Assembly (NCBI GenBank): GCA_958295665.1
Contig: OY282559.1
Location: 434,001 to 498,000 of the forward strand
Direction of reading: 5' to 3'
DNA length: 64,000 nt
Source of the DNA: Tipula vernalis
Lineage: Eukaryota > Arthropoda > Insecta > Diptera > Tipulidae
Made by a program: the position numbers and the translations under genes. Numbering within the stretch: position 1 is the stretch's first letter; every line of letters begins with the position of its first letter. Positions 11,666-22,411 of this stretch are shown in pieces. The notes beneath the pieces were generated by a model. That model did not search any database. It had not been told where the DNA came from and saw nothing but the letters and a program-made list of their open reading frames with translations.

Positions 11666-12089
11666 AGAATACCGGCTTTGTTAATTTTTAAATATCACAA
11701 ACTACGCACAACCACTTTTTAACAAGAATAAAAACTAAACGGTTGCTTTACTTAAAAGAAAAACTAACCTAATATTAGTTGTAACCAACCATATATATCC
11801 GTCTCTCTCTAACTGTTTGAAATACAAGATTTTATATAGGAAACAAATTTGTTTCTGCTCTGTAGGCTGCTCTTTGCAGTAGATATTGACATTTGACAGT
11901 AAGTTCAGTTATTTTTGAAAAAGTAACGCTGATTTTGAGGTGCAATGTTATTTAACACAGTGAAAAATGTTTTAAACGCTAAGTAGTTTTATTCAAAAAC
12001 GTAAATAATATTTTTTTTGTGTAAAAAGAAAAACGAAAGTGTGGGAAAACAATTCGGTTTATGTGAAATAAGAGAACCTACCTAAAATA

Positions 12090-14728
12090 ATGAGCTCGTA
12101 TGTATAAAATTTGTAAAGGGTTGACGCCCAAACCTAAAGTTTTGTTTATAGATCCTGACTTAATTTACAGCGATGACGATTCATATTCTTTCAATGAGAG
12201 CCAGACGTTCGGTAGAATTGTTGAGTTGTTAAAATTACGTAGCCAACCGAATCGTCGTAGGCTTTACGATAATGAACCTGTAGCTCGTCGTTCATTGAAA
12301 GTGCAGAAAATATTGAAAAAACCAGGGGCAAAAGTAGTTGAGAATTTAGTGTTTGAAGAAGCTTTAAATGATGTTGCTGTGCAGGATGATAACGAAGTTA
12401 TGCAAACTTCGCCAACTTGCAGTCGAGTTGGAGCACAGAAGAAATCGATGTTCTGCAGTACCCCAAAGACGGTAGATAACAAAAGGAAATTTTTAAGCTC
12501 GCTTTCTCCAGTGAAAAACGTATCGGCCCGGCCCACGTCGGAATTAGTGGAATTCGCTGTTCTAGATCAAAAATCGCAAAATAATATTTCGAGTGTGACG
12601 GCCCCAAAACCACAAGCGGAATACAATTTGAAATTGATGCAACCCAGAATTGTTCTCTCTGATGTGTTAAATTCAATCAAAAGATCTAAAATTGTGCCGC
12701 CAGAGCATCCTTCCAATATAATTAATAAGAGAAAGCCCAAATCGAATCCTAGTCCATCTAAATCAGCAGACAGAACCACCAGGTCCAGACCTAATACAAC
12801 AACAATAACCAATTGTAGTTCGCACGATCATGAAACTTTAAAGCCACCTGAAACTAGACTTAATTGTAGATATTTGGTTAACTCAGAACCGAATCGAGGA
12901 AGGTCGGGATTTCCAACTGAAGAGTTTCTTCCAGAACTAAGTTTGAAATTGCCGAGTGCTGGTCGACATTTGCCTCAATCCTCAGATTTGGATCCGAAGT
13001 TTAGCACTTTAAATGCAAGACACCCAAATGCAGAATTGCCGACCCTTAATAGTAAAAGGGCGGGATCCTTTATAGGAAGCTCGCAGCAAAAAGCAGCTGA
13101 AATTTCAAATTTAAAAAAATCAATACTCCGAGAATGGTCTGCTTCATCCGAAATCGACAATCGTTTAGTAATTCCCGAAAACAACGATGAAATGGAAAAT
13201 GAAACTTCAATGTCTCCAACAACAAAACGCTCCAATCACAATGATATTTTAAACGTTGAAGTTACACAAAATACTTCGCAACCACACACACATGATCCAT
13301 TGTTGGTCGGCACTTCTCCATCCTCATCTTCAGTACCCCAGTCTATTTCTACAACGCAGCAGGTATCCCGATCCCAAAACCCTGTTTTGACACGAGTCCG
13401 GAAGAAAACAATTAAAGATAGTTACTCGAATTTTCTGGCTTTAGAAAAATCGGCGAAACGAAAATCCTCAAACTCTGGTTCGAAGCGGAAACTTTATTCG
13501 TCTGAACACCAATCCACGAATCTGACGGTAACAAAAGAAAGCAAATCTGATTCAACAAAAGGGAACCCAAATTTCAAGGTTACTCCAACCTTAATCCAAT
13601 CGACACTTGTGATAGATTCGGAAGGTTTTAAAGTTCCGAATAAAACGCATCTTACGAATAAATCATCCAGAAAGGAGAATCTCGATGATCCTATTGGCTC
13701 GGCCGAATCGGAAATAGGGTTAATTGAAAAAAATATACAAATTTTAAATAAATCCCAGCCTAAAGATAAAACTTGCGAAATTACAAAAGACGTATTCACG
13801 TCGAAACAGTCTGGAAAAAAAAAAACGCGTAAACCAAGCACCAGAGACGCAACAAACTGCCGCCGCTCAACTCGTACTAAACATCCACCTGTGACATTCT
13901 GGAAAGTTCATAAAGAACCAATAGTGGACTATCAGACAAAATTCTATACAAAAATGTTTCTAAATAAATCGGATTGTCCGCCAAAAAAGGCAAAAAAAAA
14001 ACTGAATAAGGTGCAACCAATAGCTGAAAACGTGGAACCAATTCTAGAAGAATCGCAGGAACCTAGACTTAATGTTATAAATGAGGGAATTGAAACAATT
14101 CCGATTGAAAAAAATATAAACTTGCAGCGGACTCTTATTGAAGAAACAGCATTCACATTGGCAAAACCTAACACAAAGGACCGGAACAAATTCGACTCCG
14201 CTTTACAGGAAACTAGCGAGTCTGAAGATCAAACGAACCCACATATAAACTTTTTAAAAAAATTTCACGCAAACTGCTTATTCGATGAGGATGTGCAACA
14301 GACAGAACAAATATCCAGCCGATTAAGTGATAATGATTTAAGTAAGTACCTATTTTAATTCTTGAATTCACTGAACCCTTAGTAAATTGTTTTTCTTTAC
14401 AGTAGAGATTTACAAATTTCCTTTCAGGAAATTCCCCGACATGCCTGGCGTAGAATTTTCGTTCCTTCCAAATACCAATGAAATGGTAGGTTTTTTAAAA
14501 TTACAGTGCGGTTCCAAAAAAGCAGTCGCGCGATCCAGTCGAAAATATTTTTTAACCTTAATGCTTTTCACAAAAACATCGGTCACTGTTAAAATAAATG
14601 AAAGAACCACGGAAATGATACTCGGTAAACTGGATGTGATACAGCTGCCTCCGGATTCTAAATACGAATTGATTAATAATAGCCCAAACCCTGCAATTCT
14701 GATGACGGTGCGAGCCTTAGCTAAATAA
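12090..14728 (+). CDS. Cenp-C: CENP-C, inner-kinetochore protein
   Basis: CENP-C binds the CENP-A nucleosome and anchors the outer kinetochore. The protein is mostly disordered and basic. It ends with the two diagnostic parts: a CENP-C motif (RRSTRTKHPPVTFWK at 13861-13905, residue about 567) and a C-terminal Mif2/CENP-C cupin fold (14440-14728; GVEFSFLPN, GFLKLQ, KINERTTEMILGKLDVIQLP), which dimerises. My preferred exons are 12090-12097, 12171-14341 and 14403-14728, giving 834 aa. The first exon is 8 nt (ATGAGCTC) and is followed by GTATGT..TTTACAG. The alternative is an unspliced start at 12100 giving 855 aa, but that ATG has C at -3 while 12090 has A at -3. The second intron (GTAAGT..TTTACAG) is clear and needed to reach the cupin. 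The family is certain; the N-terminus is inferred. Confidence 0.9.
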
Positions 14729-14820
14729 TAAATATCCAACTTCAAACTAAACCTTGTAATGTATTAAACGGTTTTTATTTTGTGAACTGGTTTTGTAACC
14801 CATACAACAAATTGAATAAA
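14727..14820 (+). terminator. CENP-C polyadenylation signals
   Basis: AATAAA occurs overlapping the stop codon (14727-14732) and at 14815-14820. The second is at the normal distance for a short 3' UTR and lies beyond the CCT3 signal on the other strand, so using it makes an overlapping convergent transcript. Confidence 0.6.
14774..14779 (-). terminator. CCT3 polyadenylation signal
   Basis: TTTATT on the plus strand is AATAAA for CCT3, 83 bp past its stop codon and 46 bp past the CENP-C stop on the opposite strand. Confidence 0.55.
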
Positions 14821-14861
14821 TTTTTAGTATTGTTAATGAAAATAAGTTTTAAATGCGATAA

Positions 14862-16632
14862 TTATTGTTCTCCTGCCATAGCTGCCTGAGCTGGTGATGG
14901 TGGTTCCTTGTCGCCGCTTTTCTTTGAACCTGAAACTATGTCATCAATCCGTAGTAACAAAATTGCTGTTTCGACAGCTGTCTTGTATACTTGAAGTTTA
15001 ACCGATAATGGCTCCCAAATGCCGCGCACGTTCATATCAACGAGCTCACCAGATTCACCATCTATACCCCAAGCACAGGGGCCTGAATCGCCAGAATGTG
15101 ATGCATGTTTTGCACGTAACGCGGTTAGAGTGCGAATGGTGTTTGCGCCACAATTCTGCGCCAATGTTTTTGGTATAATTTCCAACGCTTGGGCAACGGC
15201 ACGATACGGTCCTTGAACTTGCTTACGTGTTAGGGTTTGAGATAACGCCATTTCGATGGCACCGCCTCCAGGAACCAAACGTGGCTCTAATACTAAATTT
15301 TTGGCGACATGGAGTGCGTCTTGGAGATTCCGTTCGGTCTCACTGAGTACATCTTTAGATGCACCACGTAGTAGGATGGTGCAAGCCTTGGGATCTTTGC
15401 AATCTGTTACAAACGTGAAATACTCATCGCCAATCTTTTTAATTTCGAATAATCCGGCCTGAGTTCCCACATCCTTTTCGCTCAATTCCTCGGTGCGATT
15501 AACTATTGTCGCCCCGCAGGCTCTAGCGATGCGCAAATTGTCCGTTTTGCGAACTCGACGAATTGCTGTAATCCCAGCCTTTACTAAATAGTGTTGGGCC
15601 AAATCAGACACGCCCTTTTCAGTGAAAATCACGTCCGGTTTAATCGCTATGATGTCGGCACAGATACGTTGAACGTGCTCCTCTTCAATTTGTAGCATGC
15701 GAGTGAAGTCTTGCTCCCCAATAATTTCCACATTCGTCTGACTTTCACCTTTTTTGTATTCCAGCGGGCAGTCAAGCAACACGATACGGGGCTTTTCTAT
15801 ATATCGTCGCATTTTGGGATGAGTGACGTCCTTATTGACCATGACACCGCGAAGTACCGCCGATTCATCGATTGAACCGCCTGGAATTTTCTCTACTTTG
15901 GCGTATCGCTTGATGTCAACCTCGGTACGACCATTTTCAATAAGGGTAACAGTTTCAACTGCCTCGAGTGCTATCTTAACAGCCAAATCTGACCATCTTC
16001 CTATAAATTTGGTACCCACACAAGATTTAATCACATCGATCATCTGCTGTTTATTGGCCCTATCCAATGGTATGCTCAAATTTGTCTGCAATGCCTTGAC
16101 AATCTCCTCCAAAGCTTCGCGATAAGCTCGTATAATTACAGTTGGATGCAATTGTTGCTGTAGAAAAGGCTCCGAAACAGCTAACATCTCACCAGCCAAT
16201 ACAATAACGGAGGTAGTCCCATCGCCTACCTCTTCATCTTGAGTCCGGGCAATCTCAATCATACTTTTCGCAGCCGGATGTTGTACCGTAATTTCACGCA
16301 ATATGGCGTTACCATCATTCGTCATCACAATTCCGCCCATTGGGTCCATTAACATTTTTAACATAGCCTGTGGCCCTAAACAGGTACGAATTACATCGGC
16401 GATTGCCTAAAATCCACAAAAAATTGAAAAAATAAATCACATGTTCGAAAAATTTTGTTTGTGACAATCCCACCTTGCCGGCATTAATATTTTCCAGCTG
16501 CACTTTTCTGCCCGATTCCCTTTTAGTATTTTGACCTAAAATGTAAAATTATTAGCATTTAACCACTCCCCGTATTGTAAATTATCAATTTAACATACTT
16601 AATACTACAATTGGTGCTTGTGAACCATACAT
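14862..16632 (-). CDS. CCT3: T-complex protein 1 subunit gamma (CCT3)
   Basis: CCT3 is one of eight paralogous subunits of the cytosolic TRiC/CCT chaperonin, which folds actin, tubulin and other clients with ATP. Exons on the minus strand are 16632-16599, 16535-16474 and 16406-14862. They join in frame to 546 aa, the usual length for this subunit. The N-terminus MYGSQAPIVVLSQNTKRESG and the run GKAIADVIRTCLGPQAM are split by introns with GTATGT..TTTTAG and GTGGGA..TTTTAG borders. Group II chaperonin signatures are present: LKMLMDPMGGIVMTNDGNAI, EVGDGTTSVIVLAGE (nucleotide binding and catalytic Asp) and the late GGGAIEMALS segment. The C-terminus AMAGEQ is short and polar. It is convergent with CENP-C, with 133 bp between stops. 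Confidence 0.97.
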
Positions 16633-17182
16633 TTTCAATATTTTAGTTTAATAGTTTTCACGATTGAGACAGAATCACGTTTTGCTTTCGACAATTTTGA
16701 CAGACAGAAGATAAAAAAAACAAAAATCCTATGATTCCAAAAATTTGTCCACTGAACCGCTTTATTTCGAATATTCTCGAAATTTGCAATTTCTCAATAA
16801 TAAAAGAGATGTCTCTAGAGTGCTGTCAAAAAACGGCGATAGATGGATTATTCTAAAGATGGCAGTAGTTGTTATTTTAAACAATTTTTTCTTGTATCGA
16901 AACAAATGCAAACCAACACGAATGAAATTGACAACTAGACATGAATTATAGATAAAAATTAATTTTTTGGCGATTGGACTGTCATGATTTTCCATGCAGA
17001 GCGTAGGGTTCAATTTAATTCCGTTAGTTTCACTCTCCATATGTTTTCTATGGAGAGAAATGTCATTTCATGCAGAGCGTAGGGTTTGCATTATTTCCGA
17101 TAGGTATCACATTTTGCAGTTTTCCAATCGCCATATTCGATATATCTGCCTATGTATGTATATCTCTGACCGTCAGTTTACT
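16633..17182. other. CCT3 upstream region with short repeats
   Basis: This holds the presumed CCT3 promoter. At 16994-17011 and 17069-17086 the string CATGCAGAGCGTAGGGTT occurs twice, flanking a CTCTCCATATG..CTATGGAGAG inverted repeat. The segment 16819-16950 is an inverted partner of 21689-21803 (shared GACAACTAGACATGAATTAT and GCTGTCAAAAAACGGC). The open frames across here come from repeat sequence and are not genes. Confidence 0.5.
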
Positions 17183-17480
17183 ATTGACGATTGGAGCATC
17201 ACAGATTACACCTAGTGGAAAATTTTTAAACTGAGGTAGCTGCTAATTTGACGTTCGAAATTGTTGTAAACAATTCTAATTTTGAACTGTAAACACAATT
17301 TTTACCTACCAGATTGATAATAATTGTAAATAATTCCAATTTTGAATTATAAAAACCATTTTTAATTGCCGGATTGCAAAAATTTCTTTCGTCGCATTTA
17401 TGAGAAATGTCATTTTGCCTGTTGCCTCATTTTAACTTTTTTCCTCGAGAGGCGCTTTCTCTACTTTTACAATCGTCAAT
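17183..17480 (+). mobile_element. MITE family with TTGACGATTG ends, copy 2 (upstream of CCT3)
   Basis: Full-length copy matching 11368-11665, with inverted ends ATTGACGATTGG and ACAATCGTCAAT. The core shares TCCTCGAGAGGCGCTTTCTC and TAATTTGACGTTCGAAATTG. It is about 550 bp upstream of the CCT3 start codon. The preceding bases are TA, compatible with a TA target site. Confidence 0.88.
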
Positions 17481-17488
17481 GGAAAGTT

Positions 17489-17585
17489 TTGATGATTGGA
17501 GCATCACAGATTCCACCTAGCGGACATTTTTTAAACTGAGCTAGCTGATAATTTGACGTTCGAAATTGTTGTAAAGAATTCCAAC
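17489..17585 (+). mobile_element. MITE family with TTGACGATTG ends, truncated copy 3
   Basis: Only the left third is present (TTGATGATTGGAGCATCACA to AAAGAATTCCAAC), starting 9 bp after copy 2 ends. The truncation is internal; no right end is seen. Confidence 0.8.
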
Positions 17586-18320
17586 TACCGTTGGTTAGTT
17601 AGTATCTCTTATTAGTCACTCCCAATGAAATGATTTAATTAATGGTAATAAATGTGGGGACATTAAAATTTACAAAAAATGTTTTATGTACTTTCCTAGC
17701 ATTTTTCTCCATGGTTAAACTAATCCTTTTTCAAACAAAAATTGATTTTTGTAACCATTCGCAGTTTGAAGAAAACAAATGGTAGTATATTTTATGAAGC
17801 ATATTTATTTCAAAAAATTAGGTATTTGTTTTAAACTTTAACTTTAATTAAATGCTTTTCTATAAACTGCATTTTTATTGTTTATAAATTTTATTTGTTT
17901 TAATATTATAATAATAATTTGTATAGTTTATTTGTGCCTAAACGCAAAAATTGTACTAAACTAATTCAAAATTAAACTCAATTTGCAAATAAAATAAACA
18001 TTTAAATACATAATAATAAATTATAAACTTCGGATTCTGTACAATGATCATGAAGGCCAAACAGCATACATTCCTGGCTACCAATCTGGTATACAATGCT
18101 ACCATCTCAAAATAACGAATATGAAAATGGCAGTTTTAGGACGGCAAAAAATATTCAATAACTTGACATAGTAAAGTTGAGAAAAATGTGCATAACTTTC
18201 GAAAATTTACGAGACCCATTTTATCTGTGATTCTTGTTAAAAAATTTGAAGGTTTGCCACTTTACCATGTCCAATAATACAGCTACCCTACTTAGGTAGA
18301 GAAAATGAAAAAACAATTTT
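17586..18320. other. Gene-free AT-rich stretch
   Basis: No supported gene, RNA or bounded repeat. It ends in an ATT microsatellite at about 18330-18345. Confidence 0.4.
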
Positions 18321-18399
18321 TTCACATTCGATTATTATTATTATATCGGCGGGTGGTTTGGCGACTATTGGAGGGGGGGACCAAAGTTGAGTAGATTAA

Positions 18400-19090
18400 T
18401 CTACCAGCTCCGTAACCTTCCAGTAGGGTGCGCATCACGTGAGCTGTTCTGGTCTTGTCATTAGGCAGCTGCGTGATGGGTACAATTGTGTAACGAGTAA
18501 CCTGTTCACAATTCGCAAGTGTACGTACTGCCTCCTCGTGGCAACCACTGGTAATTAAGGCCACTTGGCACATTTTTGGCCATTTGGGACAGGCTAAAGT
18601 ACGGCGCTAAAGGAGAAAACCTTGACAAAAACCCTAATCTAAGGTGGAACAGCATATGCCGAAAGATGAATGGCTGATAGGTTAATCAGCCCAAAATATG
18701 CGGACTCTGGATACCAGGCACCCTCCAGTTTTATTTAGCCTTCCTGTAGTAAAGCTGGGTGACCTACGGGTGATTTGAAATTCCCAGCAACTCGTAAGAG
18801 TAAAATCAAGCGGAATACGGGGCAGGAGTAGGAATATACGGGAGTGGGACAACCCTCTCGAGGTCCTTGAGCTCCTATGCTACCGTATTTCTAGCGGAAC
18901 TACATGCTGTAGTAAACATCTAGGAGGGAGAGGAATAAGCCCAGATAGTATGTATTACGTACCGGGAGGCAGTATTGTCAGGTTCATTAAGAACCTGAAT
19001 ATTGACTGGACGGATAATTAAGCAGGGGCCAGCACAATAGATCTTTTAGGTCGCAATGCGAAGTGGCTCATCACCCGCATGCCCCCCCCC
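18400..19090 (+). mobile_element. R1-like LINE relic, copy A (uninterrupted)
   Basis: This block recurs at 42328-43075. A plus frame at about 18830-18920 reads GVGIYGSGTTLSRSLSSYAT then VFLAELHAVVNI, the first strand and helix of a LINE RNase H domain, followed by stops. The rest is too decayed to read. A minus-strand frame of 83 codons at 18322-18573 matches nothing I recognise and is probably a shadow. The block ends in a run of 12-14 C at 19083. The sequence at about 18508-18520 is the empty form of the site filled by a MITE in copy B. Confidence 0.65.
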
Positions 19091-20346
19091 CCCAATAATT
19101 CACATTCGATAGTTTGAGATGATGACTATGTATTTATTTCAAAAACAATTTAACGAATGTTTGTTAAAAACTCAAAATGTAAGTTTAAATTCAATGCGCA
19201 GCAAAATTGTTACAAATAAATTTACTTAATTAATAATAAAACTTAAATAGTAATACATTTTTTATACAAATAAATTACTAATATTCTATTTTTATTGATA
19301 ATAATTTACATTTATGAATTTTTCCCTTCAACCTACGGACTTAAACTCTGATCATTCTCCGATACTTGTAATGTTAAGTGAAAAAATTATTTAGAAAGAA
19401 AGAAACGCATTTCATGGTAAATAATCACACTAATTGGGAATGCTTTAGACTATCGCTAGAACAAAAAATTAATTTAATGGTTCCATTAAAGACCGAGGAC
19501 CAATAAGACAAAGAAGTTCAGAAATTTGTAAACGATATACAGAAATACCCCTGAAATTAAAAAGAAAATCAAGGGAAACAATTACTCTACGGAAATTAGG
19601 GAACTCATAGCACAAAAAAAAGCGAGAAGAATATGGCAACAAACAAGCGCACCCCAACAAAAAACTAATTTGAACAACCTCACTCATTTAGAAGAGAAAT
19701 CAAAGAATTGAAAGATGAATCAATCAGCAACTATTTAAAAAAATTAACTAATGATAGCAGTACTGATTATTCTCTTTGGAAAGCAACAAAAAGAATTAAA
19801 AGACCAATAATGAAGATTCCTCCAATAAGAATAGCAGGTGAAGTGGGCTAGGAATTTGCTGAACATCTCGAAAAAATATTTCAGCCACGTGGAGACTAAA
19901 GGTTGGACGCCGAGATAATAACTGGAACAAGATATGTGCAAGAAAATAAAGAAATCCTACAGACAACACCAAAAGAAAACATGCGTGGTATAAAAGCTAA
20001 TATATGAATACGAAGAAAGCACCTGGTTATGATCTTATTACTGCAGAAATCTTAAAAGAACTGCCAAGGAAAGCTCTGGTGAAACTCAACAATCTTTTAA
20101 ATGCAGCATTTAGAATCAAATGTGTACCAAGCTTGTGAAAAATTGCAGAAGTACTTATGATCTCAAAACCTGCGAAACCACCACACGTAACCTTGTCTTA
20201 AAGGTCAATTTCGCTATTGCCAGTCATGTCCAAATTCTTTGAGAAGCTAATGGTAAAAAGGTTAAATCCGTTAATCGAGAGTAAAAAACTTGATCCCAAA
20301 TCATCAGTTCGGTTTTCGTAGCCAACACTCAACAATTGATCAAGTA

Positions 20347-20480
20347 CAGTCATACCCCGTACAATGTCCCCCTCATAACGTCGTTTCGCTGTAACGTCGT
20401 TAGTAAAATGCGAACAAACCTCGCTCTATCGCCGCTGTGTTTCGTTGTAACGTCGTTTAAAATAATAAGGAAAGCAAAAA
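20347..20480 (+). mobile_element. Pogo/Tigger-like terminal fragment nested in the jockey relic
   Basis: After a TA dinucleotide the jockey frame stops at CAGTCATACCCCGTACAATG. A block with three ATAACGTCGTTT-type repeats follows, a style typical of pogo/Tigger terminal repeats (CAG start, TA target). The jockey frame resumes around 20500 with VEKKVCSTIFLDV. The right border is not sharply visible. Confidence 0.55.
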
Positions 20481-21002
20481 AACACTGAGAAAAAAGGCAA
20501 AAAACGTGGAGAAAAAAGTCTGTTCAACGATATTTCTAGACGTGACGTTGCACAAGCGCCTGATAGAGTGTGGTATGAAGGACTTGACTTAACCACAAGT
20601 TAAGAAATCTTCTACCAATTCAATTTTCTAAAATACTGGAATCTTGCTTGAAATATTGATTCTTCATGATTAAGTTAGATGAATCCTTTTCTGAATTTAA
20701 AGAAATCAACGCAAGAGTTCCACAGAGCAGTGTATCAGGGCCTGTTTTACACCTACTGTACACTTATAATCTTCCTGCATTAGAAAAGAACACAGTGGCG
20801 ACTTTTGCAGATGACACGGCGATCTTAGCTGTTGGAAAAAGCAACGAAGAGTAAACACAGAAGTTACAATCAGCTATAACTCAAGTATATAAATGGACAC
20901 AAAGATGGCGAATAAAACTAAATCGTGTATGCGAGCGAACATAGCTACACATCAAGAAGAAAAGTGAACGTGAAGAACTAAGACCTAAATATAGAAAGAT
21001 GT

Positions 21003-21262
21003 ATTGACGATTGAAGCATCACGGATTCCACGCAGCGGAAAATTTTTCAACTGAGGCGAATACAGATTTTTTCGTGTTGATTGTGTGTTTTTACATTGTT
21101 TTATGTAGATTTTTTCTTATAATTTAGGTTGATTTTCGTAAATAAACTGGTTAGGTCTTGCATATTCTAGACGTTAATTCGATTTTTGTCACATTATTTT
21201 TCAATTTATGTATTGAAATTTTTACCGCGAGAAGCGTTTTCCCTACTTTAACAATCGTTAAA
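21003..21262 (+). mobile_element. MITE family with TTGACGATTG ends, copy 4, inserted in jockey pol
   Basis: The ends ATTGACGATTGAAGCATCAC and ACAATCGTTAAA are family ends, and the middle has diverged. It splits a conserved jockey segment: 'RKMY' is encoded just before it and 'WLMGV' just after it, so the insertion sits between these codons at a TA. This gives a relative date: the LINE came first. Confidence 0.8.
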
Positions 21263-21440
21263 TGGCTGATGGGAGTTCCTTCCTCTTATCCACATACAAT
21301 AAGCTTCTAGTTTATAAGCAAATATTGAAACCGATTTGAACTTATGCTATTCTGCTTTGGGTTGTACCAAACAAAGCAACGTAAATGTCATCCAAAGATT
21401 TCAGAATATGGTGTTAAGGAACATCGCTGATGCACCTTGG

Positions 21441-22411
21441 TATAGGACCTTAAAGTGAACCGAAAATAGCGTTTTGGCAGCCATTTGGTGCATAACTACG
21501 TGAGATCTCAACTAATTCGGCCAAATAAATTATAATACTGTAAGGGACATATCGCTATACTTTTTCCGAGTAAACTCTATAAAGCTGTTTCCTTTGATAC
21601 GTGAAAAATTAGTAACGTTAAAAATTTAGAGATGCCAGCTTTAAGAATTTTAAATTTTTGGTACATAAACCAAAAATAGATTTTTTTTTTGTATAATTCA
21701 TGTCTAGTTGTCAGTTTTATTCGTGATGGTTGCTTTTGTTTACATTTTTGTTTCGATACAAAACTCTAGAAATTTGCCCCTCTCGGCCGTTTTTTGACAG
21801 CGATGCGCTTTATAGATTTTATAATTTATTTGAATTCGAATGGTAAAGCTGTCGATCGAACGAGCCCAATGCGATATAATGAATAAAGGTAAAAAATAAA
21901 TAATCCGGGGGTAAATTGAACCAACTCTAAAAACATTGACGATTTTTTTTTTCAATTTTTAAGTTTCTTTGAAAATCAAATTTTTAGGGAACTCAAAAGT
22001 GAGGGAAAATAAGCCCAATAACACTACTGCGGAGTACAAAACAAAACAGTTAAAGAGAGTATAAAAAAGGTCGTTTAGATTCGCTTTATCTTTTAAACAG
22101 GTAAACGTAGCGAAACGTGACAATTACCACCGTGCAGACAAAAAGATTTAATTATTATAAATAAGGCCGATGAGGCGCATGATATAGAAATATAAAGATA
22201 CGCTCAACTGCTTTAACAAAACTGGGTTAATTAATCGTCTAGTGGCAGCAACATCGTAGGTACATTTTTTTATGGCATTTTTATTTAAACGTGGCCTACA
22301 TTTACTCGATGTGGACATTATGCGCTTGAGCATACTTAATTAATTTCCTATATCGTGGGTGATGCGGGTCGGTAAAACATGCCTCAATAAAAAGCGTTTC
22401 GGCGCCATTTT
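21441..22411. other. Gene-free stretch with an inverted partner of the CCT3 upstream repeat
   Basis: At 21689-21803 the sequence is the reverse complement of 16819-16950, with small differences. The remaining sequence shows no supported gene. Confidence 0.5.

Larger units (their letters stand above)
19320..21440 (+). mobile_element. Jockey-clade LINE relic (endonuclease end plus reverse transcriptase), twice interrupted
   Basis: Plus-strand fragments follow jockey pol in order. They include DLNSDHSPILV (end of endonuclease), KKAPGYDLITAEILKELPRK, an RSISLLPVMSKFFEKL run, QFGFRSQHSTIDQV, FLDV and DRVWYEGL, and VPQSSVSGPVLHLLYTYNLP. Next come ATFADDTAILAV (the catalytic YADD-type box with F in place of Y), NKLLVYKQILKP and NVIQRFQNMVLRNI. 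Many frameshifts and stops make it dead. A pogo-like fragment interrupts it at about 20347-20480 and a TTGACGATTG MITE at 21003-21262. Confidence 0.85.

Noticed and set aside
12264..14189. Several minus-strand open frames (80-115 codons) under CENP-C
   Set aside because: They are antisense shadows of the long CENP-C coding exon, with no motif or splice context of their own.
15019..16125. Plus-strand open frames across CCT3
   Set aside because: Antisense shadows of the strongly conserved CCT3 exon.
18322..18573. 83-codon minus-strand frame in LINE copy A
   Set aside because: It lies antisense to a LINE relic, has no recognisable content and is not open in copy B.
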